A stretch of 64,000 nucleotides of DNA from positions 183,897-247,896 of the forward strand of contig JAACJK010000014.1 of NCBI GenBank assembly GCA_013368325.1, read 5' to 3'. The position numbers were made by a program, and so were the translations under genes. This DNA comes from Ephemerocybe angulata (lineage: Eukaryota; Basidiomycota; Agaricomycetes; Agaricales; Psathyrellaceae). This document shows, in pieces, positions 11,308-24,400 of the stretch. Position 1 is the stretch's first letter. Every line of letters starts with the position of its first letter. Under the pieces are notes generated by a model. The model was given only the letters and a program-made list of their open reading frames with translations, was not told the origin of the DNA and made no database searches.

Positions 11308-14300
11308 CTAAAGTGTATCCCTAACAAACCCAAGCGTCCCCAACGAGCTCGTAATAAGCTCCAACACCCTCTGGCTCTCCTTCCGATGCACGCCCTCCAT
11401 CTCCTCCATCGCCTCCCGCAGCTCCTCATTCGCAATAAGCACCTCACTGTGCATCTGCAAAAACGCCGTCAAGAACGCCTCGACGGCTTCAAAGTCGCGT
11501 CTCGACCTCAGCCGCTGTGTCAGCGCATGCATGGAAGAGCGCCAGACTCTCGAGGGACATGGGCGAGCGTATCTCGAGGTCCAGTGCAGCGGGCGACATC
11601 GCTTTGGCGTAAGTGAAGAGGTCTTCGTCTATATCGCGAAACCGTGGCAGCTCAAAAAATTCCCCAGAGAGTAGCTGGGGAAAGGAAAGCACGTACAACC
11701 GCTATCTGGCGCCGCAGCAGGCAGCCATCTTCTCGTAGAACACCGACTCAACGTCCCCCTTCTTCTGCAGCCTCCTCGACGACGCCCTCGCAGCAGCAGC
11801 CTCCTTCTCCTTCTTCTCCGTGTCGATCGCAAACCGCGTCTCCACGCCCGGCAGCGTCGGAAGGAAGAACGGCGCGTGCTCAGGCGCTGCGCCTCTTTCG
11901 GTTTGTTTCGTTGCTACGATCGAAAAAACAACAGAAAACTTTAGGCGAGATCAAAGGGAGAAGGTGGTGGCGGCACTGACCTGGATCACCTCCAAGTTGA
12001 GGAGAGTCTGCCATCTCGAGCGGGGGAGCAGCGTCAGTGTGATGAGCTCGCTATCGAGTTGGGGCGGTGTGGAGAAGGCGTCCGTGGGCGAGTCGTTGAC
12101 CTTGAGAGCGGCAAGGGCTTCTAGTGCCACAATAAAATAAGTTATGAGACTTTCATTAACTCGAAGTGGAGAGATAAAAAACGCACCTTCTTCCTCTGAA
12201 GTACCCTGCACTGAAGGTAACGAAACCTCTGCGATCTCGTCGTCCTGAATGCCCTTAAACATGATGTCCGCGTATTGCGCACGGTTCGCCCTGCGTAGAA
12301 TATTTCAACACAATTCCCAAACCCAATGGGAAAGCGAGAGTACGGACCAGGGGAAGACCCCCAGACTGTCAATGTGTGACGTCGCGAGGAAGTCGTTGGT
12401 TGGCGAGAACGACAAACTCGTCGCAACACTCGAAGTCTTGAACGCATCGATCAGCTGCCCAGTCGGAACATCGAAGGTCCGAATAATAGAGTCAAGCGAG
12501 CTCGTCACAAACCAGCTCGAATCCGGTGAGAACGCCTAAGAATACCATCAGCGTCCCATTCCCAAATACACCCAGAGGCAAGAAGATCCCCCTAAACCCA
12601 CCCATCTCCCTAACAACCTTCCTCGTCTCCAAATCCACAACCCTCACCACAAGATCATCACACACAACCGCCAGCAGCCCACCCTCCCTCTGCAGCACCA
12701 CCCCCGTCGCCGTACTCGGCAACACAAGCGTCGGCTCACACACCGCCGTCCTAAAATCATAAAAGTTAAGCGTCCCATCCAACGTGCACGCCACAAGCCA
12801 CTGGTTCAGCGCGTCCGTCGCAAGCCCCACAACGCTCCTCTCCCTCCCCCCCACCCGCCTTGCCCGCATTCGCGCTATGCACGCGCCCCGCCACCTCCGC
12901 AGGGCACGCGGGAAGCTTGAACGTCCGCCTCATCCCGCTCTGCATGTTCCACATGTGTATGCTCCCCGTCGACGAGCCCGCGACGCCAAAATTCCCGCAC
13001 GCCGTCACACACGTGCTCTTCACGGACCTGAGCGTCGCCTTGCGCTTTCCCTTGCTCTTGAGTGAGTCGGCTTTGGAACCATCGTCGGCGAATTCGAGTG
13101 TGTATTTTCCGAGGCGCTTGGACTGCATCATGCCAGTGCATGGTCCAGGTACGCGCGAAGGTCTCGTCGGCGTGCGCGGTGAGGATGTCGTCCCAGTCTT
13201 TGGTAGGAGAGGGAGGTGATTGGGGGGAATTTGAGGGAGGCGACGGGGAGTGAGAGCGAGGTGGCTTTCTTCGCAAGAGATCCTACAACCAAATACTATT
13301 AGAAAATAGGGCCAACTAAGCGCTCGTCCGAACGTACCTTGCGACAACTCAAACGACCTCGAATCTCTCACAACACTCGTGCACCTCAAACTCCTATCCC
13401 TAGAAGCCGTCAACAGCTGCTTCCCATCATCCCCATAATACCGGATAAGATGAGGAGGCGAGTGGTGGCCCGACCGGAACTTGAGCAGTCGAGGGGCGGC
13501 GGTGGGCGAGTCTAATACCCACTGCTTGACACTGTTATCTTCTCCGGAGGTGATGAGGAGCGGCTGGCCCGGGACCCACTCCAACGCGGAGATGGCGCCG
13601 TCGTGCGCGCGTTGAGGTCCCAGAGTGCGAGGTGGCCCGCGGAGGAGGCGGAGGCGAGGATGGGCTGTCCGTCTACGCAACACATAAGTATTGTGAGCTC
13701 AAAGAATTGGGGGTGGGGTAATTGGTACGTACCACCACGGAAACCGAGAGCTCTGATCCAACCTCCCTCCATCTGCATCCTCATTAAACGCTCGTTCCAC
13801 GCGAACGTCGTATACCGAGATTTCGCCAGATGTAAAGCCAATACCGACAACGTCGATTGCAGGTGACTGCACTATGGACGTGATAGCTGACCCGGGCTCG
13901 AACTTCTTGCCCAGTAAAGGCACAGTAGGCGCGGTCAGGAGTTTTGAGGAGGCGAAGTGAAAGATGCGTTTTCCGTTATGGATATCGATTATCCAACCAT
14001 GAGCTGAGGTGAATAGGTTTGAGGAACGTACTGTGTCTGGATGTTCCATAGTTCCATGTTTCCTTCATTGCTGGCGATGAGGACTTTGTTGAGGTAGGTA
14101 GCGGGATGGAGGATGGAGGTAGCGGTGAAGCCTTTTTCGAATTCAATCGTGGATTGTAGTGCTGCGCGGGATAGACTGTATGAGAATCTAGAAGGCACTT
14201 GGAAGCTGCAGGGCAGACATACCTCCAGAAGTTGTGTCCCATGTGAGCATACGGTCTCCTTGTTCAGTCAAGGCGAGGATAAACGAGCCGAAGATCGTGA

Positions 14301-14855
14301 CATATGCAAGATTGCTCCCAAAGGGTTCTCAATCCTCAGAATCTAAACTCGAGGTCAAAAATCTAGTCTCAACGAAACAAACGATTAGCGCACCTCCTTG
14401 CCGCGAATATACTTGATCAAGAACGTCGACGCAGCGACCCAAACCGCGTCTCCATCCATAGCCATACTCGTAATCTGGTCAGGCGCATCCGGACCTACAC
14501 CCAATCACTCAGGACCACCGCAATCAATCTAAACGGTTCACGCACCGACGAACAGCAGCGTCATCTTCCCGCCCTCCCAAAGCGCCCAACTCCTCCCCAA
14601 ACACGTAAGAAGATGCACCCTCGGCCCCTCCGCCGCGCCCTTGAAGCTCCGCGTCTGCAGCGCAAATGGTAAATGGTTCGTGATCAGCCCGAGCGCCCTG
14701 AACGGCACGAACAGCCTCGGCTCTTTCTTCGCAGCGGCATTCTGCTGCATTTTCGATGTGGAGGACGGGTCCTGGCGCAGGCGTTTTCTGGGTGGGGGCG
14801 TGGAGACGTCGGACGTCGAGTCGTCTGTAGCCGCTATTGAGTCTCGCGACGGCAT
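11308..14855 (-). CDS. utp21: U3 snoRNP subunit Utp21 (WDR36 family)
   Basis: WD40 component of the small-subunit processome (UTP-B), needed for 18S rRNA processing in the nucleolus. Translation starts at 14855 (MPSRDSIAATDD) with a basic, low-complexity leader. It enters the propeller at LFVPFRALGLITNHLPFALQ, a signature of the family. About ten exons encode two WD40 propellers (for example DGAISALEWVPGQPLLITSG and SGEDNSVKQW). The C-terminal Utp21 domain is visible as PFLPTLPGVETRFAI, then LLSGEFFELPRFRDIDEDLF and a helical end to SLGTLGFVRDTL at the stop. Introns are short and numerous, so exact borders are approximate. The 3' end converges on a candidate orphan gene with about 70 bp between stops. 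Confidence 0.92.
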
Positions 14856-15605
14856 TTTGGGAGAGGTACCAGGAGGAGTAGGAAGCGCTTTGACTTATTG
14901 AATTGAAGAAATGGATCGCGTGGGTCTGATGCCAACACGGCACGCATTTACGTCACGAATCGAGCGCGCCTCGTCCACGTCGCCGACAGCGTTCCAACGC
15001 ATTTCACCCGTATACCCGACGCATTTTCGCACCATCGCTTTCACCTGCTCGGTCCAACATTAAATAAATCTACTTCTGTACCAGTATAACCTATTCTTGT
15101 ATTATACGTAGCTTAGAGACCATTGATTGAATCATGGGATAGGAAGGGGTAAGCAAACGGCAGGTGGTGATAACTTCTTGGCACCGGGCGCAAGCTCCCT
15201 TGCGAACTCTGTGCTAAGTAGGGCCAAGACGATCGGGATTCATGTCTTCAGCTATTGCTGTGCTCAACCTAGTCCCGAGTTAGTTGGTATGATCCGTTGA
15301 CCGACTCCGCCGAAACGCGCTCCATATTACTGGACTGAGATAATCTACGAATCAGGTTGGAATCAGGCGAATCATGCGAGGGCGTCCATACAATCGGAAT
15401 CCATCTCCCTGTTTTGCGATGAAACGATGCCGGAGAAAGGGCGCCTCTGTCAGGGTTATGCCATCGGCATGGAAAATGCTGTGTTGGGCAATTTGCATTT
15501 CGCCTCGAGGCATAGGTATAAAGCAAACGCCGGTGACAAGACCCTTGAATTCTTATCCGTGCTCTTTTCTCTCTATTGATAAATCGATAACCTCCCACCG
15601 CTACG
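14856..15605. promoter_or_regulatory. Divergent promoter region holding repeat copy 2 and a TATA box
   Basis: Intergenic region between utp21 (minus) and the secreted DUF3455 gene (plus). It contains the second copy of the dispersed repeat (15010-15136, similarity fading out by about 15290). A TATA box (TATAAA, 15517-15522) lies about 85 bp before the ATG at 15606. No gene is apparent. Confidence 0.6.
15010..15136. repeat. Dispersed repeat, copy 2 (partner at 5169-5305)
   Basis: Direct-orientation partner of the sequence behind the carboxypeptidase. The part 15076-15136 is almost identical to 5238-5298, while flanks are diverged with small indels. Because the two copies sit beside unrelated genes (3' of one, 5' of another), a mobile origin is more likely than segmental gene duplication. 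Confidence 0.8.
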
Positions 15606-16560
15606 ATGCGCTCATCAGCTTTATTGGCCGTGGTTGTCTTTGGCGCAGCAGTTGCTGTGTCTGCCACCTCTCACAAGTCATGTCCTCTAGATGGTCTCGA
15701 GATTGAAGGATTACCGAGCTCGATCCCACCCTCACAACTACCGCTCTCATTTGTCTCTGCAGCCATCGGCACCCAGAACTACACATGCTCCCCCAGTAAC
15801 AACTACACGTAGGTTCCCTTTTTCTAGATGACCAGTGTCTATGGAGATACGACAGGCCCTATACTGAACTTGTTGTACATAGGCTTGTGGGCGCTGTGGC
15901 AGAGCTTTACGACATCTCGTGCTTGGGGAAATCGACATTATTTACGAGTGTTCAAGATTGGTTGTTTGGGATGTGGGTGGATGCACCAGCGGACTTAACG
16001 TCGCAAGCCCTGGTTTCCAGCTACACCCTGACGAGGGGTAGCGCTGTGCTTGGTGAGTTACTGCCTTACTCAAGTGTCCTGCATATCTAACGTTTTTCTT
16101 CGCCTTGGCAGGCGATCACTACTTTGTACCCAACCCGAGTGGCAAGCCCGGAAACAGCCCAAAGTGGGATTTCACCTCCACCGGCGCCTTCAAAGGAAAC
16201 AAAGATGCCTTCGTCACCGTTGAGAAATTCGCTGGCTCAGCAGCTCCTACAGGCCCGGAAGATATTGACTGGGTCGCTACCAACGGGATTGACGGATCTC
16301 TCTCTGCCCAGGTGTACAGGACAGATACTCGGGAAGGGCAGCCGCCTTCTTCGGTAAGCAACCCTCGGCGCTTATTACTAAGCGCGCCGCGCGCCTCACT
16401 TCCCTAACTGATGCGCTTCTCTTTCCAGTGCCAGCATGGGAGCTCTCCTGATATTCAAGTAAAATATGGCAGCAAATATTGTAAGTCATGCTTGTACGGG
16501 TTAGTGACGTGCGCTAACCTGAGTGTGTAGGGTTCTACGGCAGCAAGTTGCAGCACTGAG
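15606..16560 (+). CDS. Secreted DUF3455 family protein
   Basis: Secreted protein of unknown function of the fungal DUF3455 type. It starts with a signal peptide (MRSSALLAVVVFGAAVAVSA). The first exon carries the family hallmark AAIGTQNYTCSPSNNYT. Four introns follow; joined exons give LVGAVAELYDISCLG, then DHYFVPNPSGKPGNSPKWDF, then DWVATNGIDGSLSAQVYRTD, then CQHGSSPDIQVKYGSKYWFY, ending SKLQH at a TGA at 16558-16560. Total is about 230 residues, normal for the family. Cysteines in the first and last parts probably form disulphides. A TATA box at 15517 and the repeat-rich upstream region suggest regulated expression. Biological role is not known. Confidence 0.88.
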
Positions 16561-16898
16561 CGCCTTGGCTCGCATTCTTCGGGGCCACTCTTAAGTAGCC
16601 AGGAAGTAGCATCGCCCACACGTTGTACTTAGTTGTCCCGTCAAGAGTTTATTTCTTATATCCTTTTCTATCGTGTTATATGTGATGCCAATGCGATGTG
16701 AAAATACAAGAGTGGAATATCTAGAGTAGGTTGGGCGATTGTAGCCTGGTAAGTGGGTGATGTCCATGCAACAGAAAGGATAGCAGCACACAGTAGAAGC
16801 GTCCAAAGTAGCGCCTCTCACGTAGGTTTAAACAACAAGAAGGTTCAACACTTCTCTGGGAAGGTCAGGTTCTAAAGAAGGTACGGCAGCATCAGCTT
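16561..16898. other. Convergent intergenic region
   Basis: 3' flanks of the DUF3455 gene and of the minus-strand membrane-protein gene. It is A/T-richer than its surroundings. An extra short 3' exon of the minus-strand gene may fall at about 16825-16898. Nothing else is seen. Confidence 0.4.
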
Positions 16899-17810
16899 CT
16901 AAAGAACGCTTCTGGCGAGACAATAAGAATATGGGCTAACCTCGAAAACGTCCGACTCCTGCTCTCCCGTCATAATTTCTTGGACACGCCATAGCTCACA
17001 GGCCGTCCAAAGTCCATCCTTTTGTTTCCACAAGGTAAAGTCGAAATCGACGTCCGAGAACTTCCCGTTGTCTACGCAGTCATACGCATCCAGAAGAGCG
17101 GGATATTCTAGAGTCCAGTAGTCACTCGATAGGATGGCCCCAGGTCTGCTGTAGAGCAGTTGAGGGTTGACAAGGCGAGTTGCGGCCTTCGAGAGAGCTT
17201 CCAATCTCGTCCCATTGGATTTACTCCCCTGCAGGTTAGATCCGCCAGTGGTGAGTTTCTCGACATTGAGGGACCTAGGGGAGCGTCGAAGGATGATCTC
17301 CGTCTCACGGAAACCGTATCGGTATCGCAGGCGACATTCTCCAAAAAAGAATGGTAGGAGTGTGGAACGAAAGAGGACGAGGCTAGCGGATGCCAAGAGA
17401 ATATCCTGCGTTAGCGCATAGGCGACGCGCATGGGTGGTGGGTAGGGCGCTTCAAGGTTGCTCCGGATTGTAAGGATTGCGAGAATTGTTAGGCAGCAGA
17501 GTATGGCCGTGTTGAGAGCAAGAGAGTGATAAAAGGTCGACCTATAGGATGTCAGAATATAATTTCTGCTAGGTATGAGGCGAACAAACCTTTTCTGCGC
17601 AATGGGTGAGCGGTCGAGTCGCGTAATGAAGCCGTTATTGTGATCATCGTCGTGTTTCGTGAAAAAGGCATGAAGAGCGGAGTCGGAGGAAATTGTTTGG
17701 AGAAGAGAGGGATTCATAACGTCTACCTGCTCGTAGAGAAACCCAGACCTGCTGGCAGAAGATGGGGGAAGAAAAGAAAGGTCGGACAGGGGCTCGGCGC
17801 CCGAGAACAA
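16899..17810 (-). CDS. Predicted membrane protein, unknown function
   Basis: Family not recognised. The frame starts MFSGAEPLSDLSFLPP. Two hydrophobic segments follow (LALNTAILCCLTILAILTI and ALTQDILLASASLVLFRSTL), then a conserved-looking soluble part (FFFGECRLRYRYGFRETEII). The C-terminal part is acidic and aromatic (YDCVDNGKFSDVDFDFTLWK). A 48-bp segment near 17540-17590 (GTTTGT, CTGAC, TATAG) is a perfect intron whose length is a multiple of three; it is probably spliced, giving SPIAQKR followed by STFYHS. The 3' end is uncertain because a GTTAGC donor follows FE near 16940 and another exon may replace the last residues. It is divergent from the gamma-adaptin gene, with only 126 bp between start codons. 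Confidence 0.6.
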   Translation of the reverse strand: MFSGAEPLSDLSFLPPSSASRSGFLYEQVDVMNPSLLQTISSDSALHAFFTKHDDDHNNGFITRLDRSPIAQKRFVRLIPSRNYILTSYRSTFYHSLALNTAILCCLTILAILTIRSNLEAPYPPPMRVAYALTQDILLASASLVLFRSTLLPFFFGECRLRYRYGFRETEIILRRSPRSLNVEKLTTGGSNLQGSKSNGTRLEALSKAATRLVNPQLLYSRPGAILSSDYWTLEYPALLDAYDCVDNGKFSDVDFDFTLWKQKDGLWTACELWRVQEIMTGEQESDVFEVSPYSYCLARSVL

Positions 17811-17936
17811 TGCTCGCGTTGTACTTTAAGCCTTGATTGGATTAGTCAGCGGAGTCTGCCAGAGCGCGGCGCTACGGTGACAGGCTGTACTTATCCTGAG
17901 CTCGAACCTCCAGCGCGACTAGTAGAGGTACGAGTT

Positions 17937-20900
17937 ATGCCGACCTACTACAATCTCAAAGGTACTCGTACTGTGCTCTGATCTAGGCTTTGTATTTATC
18001 TATCCTACAGCGCTCATCAAGGGCATTCGCGGGTGCAAGGTCGTTATCCCGCAACCCTAGCGCATCGAATCCAAATCTGATCTCCTTTCCTCCTCTGTAG
18101 ACTGTGGCAGATGAGCGGGCTCTTATCCAGCAGGAGTCAGCGGCTATAAGAGCCTCTTTTCGAGAAGAAGACACCTTCCAGCGCCACAATAATGTCGCCA
18201 AATTACTCTACATCCATATGCTGGGATCCCCTGCGCACTTCGGCCAGATAGAGTGCTTGAAGCTGGTCGCAAGCCCCCTCTTTACCGATAAACGCCTTGG
18301 ATATCTCGGGATCATGTTGCTGTTGGACGAAAATCAGGAGGTGTTGACGCTGGTCACGAACTCGTTGAAGAAGTGAGTCCGGGTCCCATGCATTACAGAA
18401 TCGCGCTTCATGACCTTTCTATAGCGACATGAACCACTCGAATATGTATGCTGTCGGCCTGGCGCTGTGCACATTTGCAAATATTGCATCGGAAGAAATG
18501 TCGCGCGATTTGGCGAACGAGATTGAGAAACTCTTGGGGTCGAGCAATACTTACATCAGGAAAAAGGTACGTCCGCAGGCCTCAGACACGTCGCTAATCT
18601 GATGATTTACATGTCTTCAGGCAGCCCTCTGTGCTCTAAGAGTTATCAAGAAAGTGCCCGACATTGCCGACCACTTCATCGGAAAGGCAAAGAACCTGCT
18701 CACGGACCGAAACCACGGGGTCCTCATTGCCGCCATCACCCTGGTCACAGAGATCTGTAGCCTTGAGGAATCCTATCTGAACGAATTCCGAAGTGTATGT
18801 TGCCATAAACATACTACAGTACTGTATTCCTTTGACATGCAATCACCAGGCCGTACCTCTTCTCGTTCGAAACCTCAAGTCATTAGTCACGACTGGTTAC
18901 AGCCCTGAACATGATGTATCAGGCATCACGGATCCGTTCTTGCAAGTGAAGATCTTGAGGCTAATGAGGATTCTTGGAAAAGGGGATGAGCAGGCTAGCG
19001 AGGCAATGAACGATATCTTGGCGCAGGTACGGTTTTTACCCTCACTTAACTGCACCCCAGACCGACTCTTTTCAGGTTGCAACCAACACAGACGGATCCA
19101 AGAACGTCGGCAACTCTATTCTCTACGAGACTGTCCTGACAGTACTCGACATTGAAGCAGATACTGGTCTTCGAGTCATGGCTATCAACATCTTGGGCAA
19201 GTTCTTGAGCAACCGGGACAACAACATTCGGTGCGTTTTCTCCATTTTTCAGTTTTGCACCTGTCGCCAACCAACGAATCTAGCTACGTTGCTCTGAACA
19301 CTTTGAACAAGGTGGTCACGATGGACACGAACGCCGTTCAGCGACATCGAAACACCATCCTTGACTGTCTCCGAGACGGGGACATCTCCATCCGACGCCG
19401 TGCTCTGGAGTTGTCATACGCTCTGATCAACGAGCAGAACGTCCGCATCCTCATTCGCGAACTTTTGGCCTTCTTGGAAGTTGCGGACGACGAGTTTAAG
19501 CTCGGTCTGACCACCCAAATATCCCTTGCCGCAGAGAGATTCGCTCCCAACAAACGATGGCACATCGACACCGTTCTGCGTGTTTTGAAGCTCGTAAGTT
19601 GCTCTAAATACACACATTCGAATGGTCTCTCATGAACCTTCAGGCTGGCAACTTCGTTAGGGAAGAAATCCTCTCTGCTTTCATCCGCCTCGTGGCCCAC
19701 ACGCCTGAACTGCAAGCCTACACAGCCTCCAAACTGTACCTGGCTCTGCGATCTGACATTTCCCAAGAGTCATTGACTCTTGCCGCAACTTGGATTCTTG
19801 GGGAATATAGCGACATTCTTATTGAAGGTGGTATTGTGGATGATGACAAGACAACACCGGTAAGCCAGGATCCTTTCTTGAATGTACCTGCCAACTTACC
19901 TAAGGTTCAGGTTCGAGATTCTGAGTTGATTGACCTCCTCTTGTCCTGCTTCGACTCTCCGTACTCAAACTACCTCATCCGTCAATTCTTGCTTGCCGCA
20001 CTCACGAAGATTTCTGCTCGCTCTACAACATCGCAGCCAGAGCAAGATCGAATTGCGGAGGTCTTGGCTAAGTATACGACCAGCCCCGAGCTTGAGCTGC
20101 AACAGCGTGCTGTCGAATTTGCCAGCCTGTTCACATTGGGAGAGACAAGAGTGGGCGTTTTGGAGCAGATGCCTGCACCTGAGTTGAAAGCCACTGTCAT
20201 GGGAGTTGGTGAGTGTCGCAGAATCTTGGCATTGACTAGATCATTGACTTTCATCAGTTAGCGAAAGAAAGCCTGTTGGATCAACCAAGGCTATGGATGT
20301 ACGTTTCCAACCATTTTTCCATTTTTTCAACGTAGCTTATGATACTGTAGGCCGACTTGCTGGGAGACGAAATCTCGAACGCACCTTCAGCATCTGTCGG
20401 ATCTCAACCTCCAGTTAACCCTCAGTCGAACCAAGACCTCCTTGCCGAGATCTTTGGCTCATCATCGGAACTCGCGACGTCGACATCTCCTCCTGCTGCC
20501 CAGCCTCAAAAGTCCTCTGTCGACGATATCCTCGGTCTCTTTGGGTCATCTTCATCCAATTCTGGTCCCGTTCCCCAAACTCCCTCTGCGCTGCCATCAT
20601 ACCCCGCTACGCCAGCAACCGCTGTTCCATCCACTTTCGCCCTGCCCCAGTCAGCCACCCCTGCTACACCCGCCACGCCAAGCGTGCGGAAGTTGACAGA
20701 ATACTCTGCGTATGAAAAGAATGGATTGAGGGTTACTCTAACCCCACAAACTTCTGCGGCGAAGCCTGGAATTGTCATGATTCTTGCACGGTTCCAAACG
20801 ACTGGGCCCCCAGTAACTGGCATCTCTTTCCAAGCAGCTGTGCCCAAGGTACGGTCAAATTCATCTATTTTAACAATCTGGTATGCTGACAAGGGTTCCC

Positions 20901-21179
20901 TTTCTAGTCGCAACAATTGCAGATGCTCCCAATGTCCAATCCTAACGTGAACCCCGGAGCCACGGAGACGCAGCAAATGCGCGTCGTTGCCCCTGTTGGC
21001 GTACGTCCGGGATCTCCTTCCTTCTTTATAACCCCACCGTGCTGACACTTACTTTTCTCGATGATCAGAGCAACGTTCGGCTTCGCTTAAGGATTGGATA
21101 CACAGCCGATGGGCAGACTCATCAGGAGCAGGTAGATTTTGCTGGCTTCCCTGCTGGCTTGACGTCCGGAACAGCATAG
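17937..21179 (+). CDS. APL4: AP-1 complex gamma-adaptin
   Basis: Large subunit of the AP-1 clathrin adaptor, acting at the trans-Golgi network and endosomes. The first exon is only eight codons (MPTYYNLK), then a GTACTC...CAG intron, [10 protein letters not shown], a second intron and [19 protein letters not shown]; this matches the conserved adaptin start, so the ATG at 17937 is well supported. The trunk is a helical solenoid ([60 protein letters not shown]). A Ser/Pro/Ala-rich hinge contains [10 protein letters not shown] and [10 protein letters not shown], resembling clathrin-box or accessory motifs. The C-terminal gamma-ear begins at about [15 protein letters not shown] and ends [16 protein letters not shown]. 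About ten introns. It shares a short divergent promoter with the upstream membrane-protein gene. Confidence 0.95.
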
Positions 21180-21407
21180 TAATGGATAGGATTATATTAT
21201 ATACCAGTGTCGTTTCCCACTATATTTCTGACCTTTTCCCAATGTGCGGTGAACCAATAGATATTGATTGATCAGTCCTCAAGTAACTCTACTAAGTTTT
21301 CCTTTGCAGATGAGAGGTCTAGCAACGCGACTTTCGTCAGGCTTTCAGGGTTAGGTGCAGAACAGTAGGGTTAGGGGCGAGCGTGCGATCAGGAATCAGG
21401 ATTCAGC

Positions 21408-24400
21408 ATGGCTTTCGTCGCTTCGAATCCAGCTTCCACCACGTCCACGTCCACGTCCACGTCCCCCCTTATGCCGCGGGAAGTGCCGGGCGCTGCAATG
21501 AGCAGCTTCATAGATCTCACGGACACATGGAGCGACGAGGACGTTCAAATCGTCGCAACTCAGCCCAGGCCTACCCCGTTCAATCCTCCGTCCGCAATTC
21601 GAATCACGCAGAAAGAGAGGAAACGGAAACAGAATCCCGATGTACTGGAGATACGGAACCCACAGGTACGTGAGTCTCAGACATGAAGGCGGTCGCTCAA
21701 GCTTACGTTGAGTGGTTAGGGTCTGAACCAACCTCCCAAGAAACGGCGCCTCCCTCAGGCTAATCCCTCCGTCATCGAAATTGCAGATGACGGCCCAAGT
21801 CGTAGACCACTGCCAATTGTGCACCCGTCTCGTAGGACGCAGCTCCCCGATCCAACTGCCCGACTTCAAGAAGCGAGCCGACGGAAACCCACCTCGAGCT
21901 CTACAAGTCGGTCGCAGTCTGCAACCGCGACGGCGTCGAATAGGGCCTCTACATCACGCCCAACGCCTGTGACTGGCCCACAGGACCGTGTATACATCAT
22001 TAGCGACGAAGATGAACCAGGGCCGCGACAACAGGTGAGTATACGGGCATTTACCCTCCACCAATGTTACTGATATCTAGCTCAAGCGAGAGAACACTTC
22101 CCGACGGCAAAGGCAGTCGAATGTCTTCAAACCAACACCCCGTTCCCCCCCTCCCCCTCCGAGATTGAAAATTGCGACTGCAGGCTCGAGCTCGGCACAG
22201 GGTTCTAGTCAAAGAAGGGAGCAAGAGGCCCTGCGACCAAATCCCCAAGCTGGGCCGTCCCAACCCCCGCGACCACCTCTCGTGACCACCCGGCGAAGTC
22301 CAGGGCTCTTTGAAAAGCAAGATATAGAAGCCATTGAGACAGAGAAGGACTATGAGAATTATCATGGAGGGCTCGACTGGAATAATCCTACCGTTGTGAG
22401 TGCTCGAGAGGTCTGCGCGATTGAATTGTCATCTTACATCTTACGTTTGATAGTGGGACCCTATTGCGCGCAATGTCGACAAGCTCGCACCAGTGTTGGA
22501 CGACGACAGTTTCTACACTGACGAAGATACCGAATCTGAAAAGCTCGATAAGGCTGCTAAAGTATTGGAGGGGCGTTTGGAGAGGAGCAAACAGACTAGA
22601 CGGGCGCACATGGTGTACCCCCGCCCAAATGTCCAGCCCCAGAGGCAGGACGGATATACCCTACCACTTTCATTAATGGACATCGTAAGACCATCTCTTT
22701 TCTTGGATGAGAGTAGAGCGCTAAGGGAACATGTTGTAGATTCAAACTGCAAGGAATTACAAGAGGGGGACTTTCTGCCTTCCTCGGCCACTTGCACCTT
22801 GGGAACACAACTTCAGGCGCCCGCACTTGATGAAGGCTCTCAATTTGAAGGGGCTGAAGCCGACTGCCAATTGGAAGGATTGTCCAGGATGTGAGCACTG
22901 TATCATGTACACCTTTTTGCATGTGCTCACTGTAACTGACTTTCGCCAATGTGATATTTTAGCCATCCAGGTTGTCCAGCAGAAAGATGGGTGGGTCGCA
23001 ATTGGGGGAGCAACTACAGGCGGGGAGCCAGATCGTGAAGGGGAAGGTGAGTACAGCACTATTGCCATGCTTTGAGCCATGCTGATTAGACCCGGGTATT
23101 GTCGCGTCGTACTTTAGACCGGATAGACCCTTATAATCGCTCAGGCTCGCTTTCGACATTCTGGAATCAGCGGGCAGAGAAGTTCAGTATTCTCAAAGGA
23201 CACACGGAGCAGCGATGTATGTAGTCCTAATCTCTTTCTACGCGACGACTTAAATATTAACCGCCCTTATAGTTGGTGGTGACAAATACTACGCTGTGAA
23301 CGACATCAAATTCGACCCCACCGAGTAGGTGGCTTTTCTTCAGTTTTCTTGAAATTGGGTGGCCTGACTCGCTTGTATTCAGTGCAGAGAATTCATTTGT
23401 GTCCTCGGGAAATGACCGTAAACTCCGCCGTTGGACTCCAACACATTCTGGGACCAAGCATAGCTTCGAAATGCGTTAGTGCTCATTCCCTTGCTTGTGT
23501 CGAGCTATAATTTACGGGCTGTTTTATTTGCAGTTCACAAATTCGATGGCATTCCGCATGTGTTAACCTTTAAGCCTGGGACATCAACACTGGCTGTAGC
23601 TGAGAAGTAAGAAAGCCGCTCACGCCTGCAGAATTTACTCACATATCTGAGATTACAGATGTGTTCACGTATTTCCTTCGGTAGCACTGGGCACTGAGCC
23701 CACGGAATTCCAAGGCGAATATCGAGGTCAAGTGATTGGCGAGATGCGGTGGGGTGCAGACACAACAGCGAACCACCTTTTCGCGTCGTCTGAGCCAGTA
23801 CTTACCCACCCAAAGTACAATGGCGTACACAGGGCCTATGACATTAACGGCGCAAGGAAATGGGCTATGTACAACTTTGATACTAAAGAAGCTGGTGACT
23901 GCATGGCTGTTGACCCTTCTGGTACATTCAGGGTTTCTGCCATTATTCGCTCCAATACTCACATCCGCTTGACTGGCCATAGGTGCAAACCTCTTCCTGG
24001 TCACACGAAGGGACGGCAGCACGCCTATCCTTCGACGGTATGACATACGGCGCAAAACGGGACGAGCAGAAGAAGAGATCACCATGCAGCCTTATGCTCC
24101 AGGGATTGAGGGTGAGGTGCAGGACGCAAGCGTGAGCCCAGACGGGATCTACATCGCGTTTGGTAGACACGATAACCGGACGCATGTGTACGACACCAGG
24201 TATCTTCCCAAGGATGGATCGCCATTATATGACTTCCGACATGACGACAACTCATTGAAAATCCATCCCGGGGACGATGTTTATGGGGTGACGAAGCTGG
24301 AATGGATTATGACTGGGTCCAGATTGGGATTGCTTACTGGTGGCAGCGACGGTAAGCTCTGGATGGCAATGTACTGACCTCGTTTTGTGGCTGACAGGTG

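Noticed and set aside
20040..20260. Minus-strand frames opposite AP-1 gamma
   Set aside because: The plus strand is clearly conserved adaptin; these are shadow frames.
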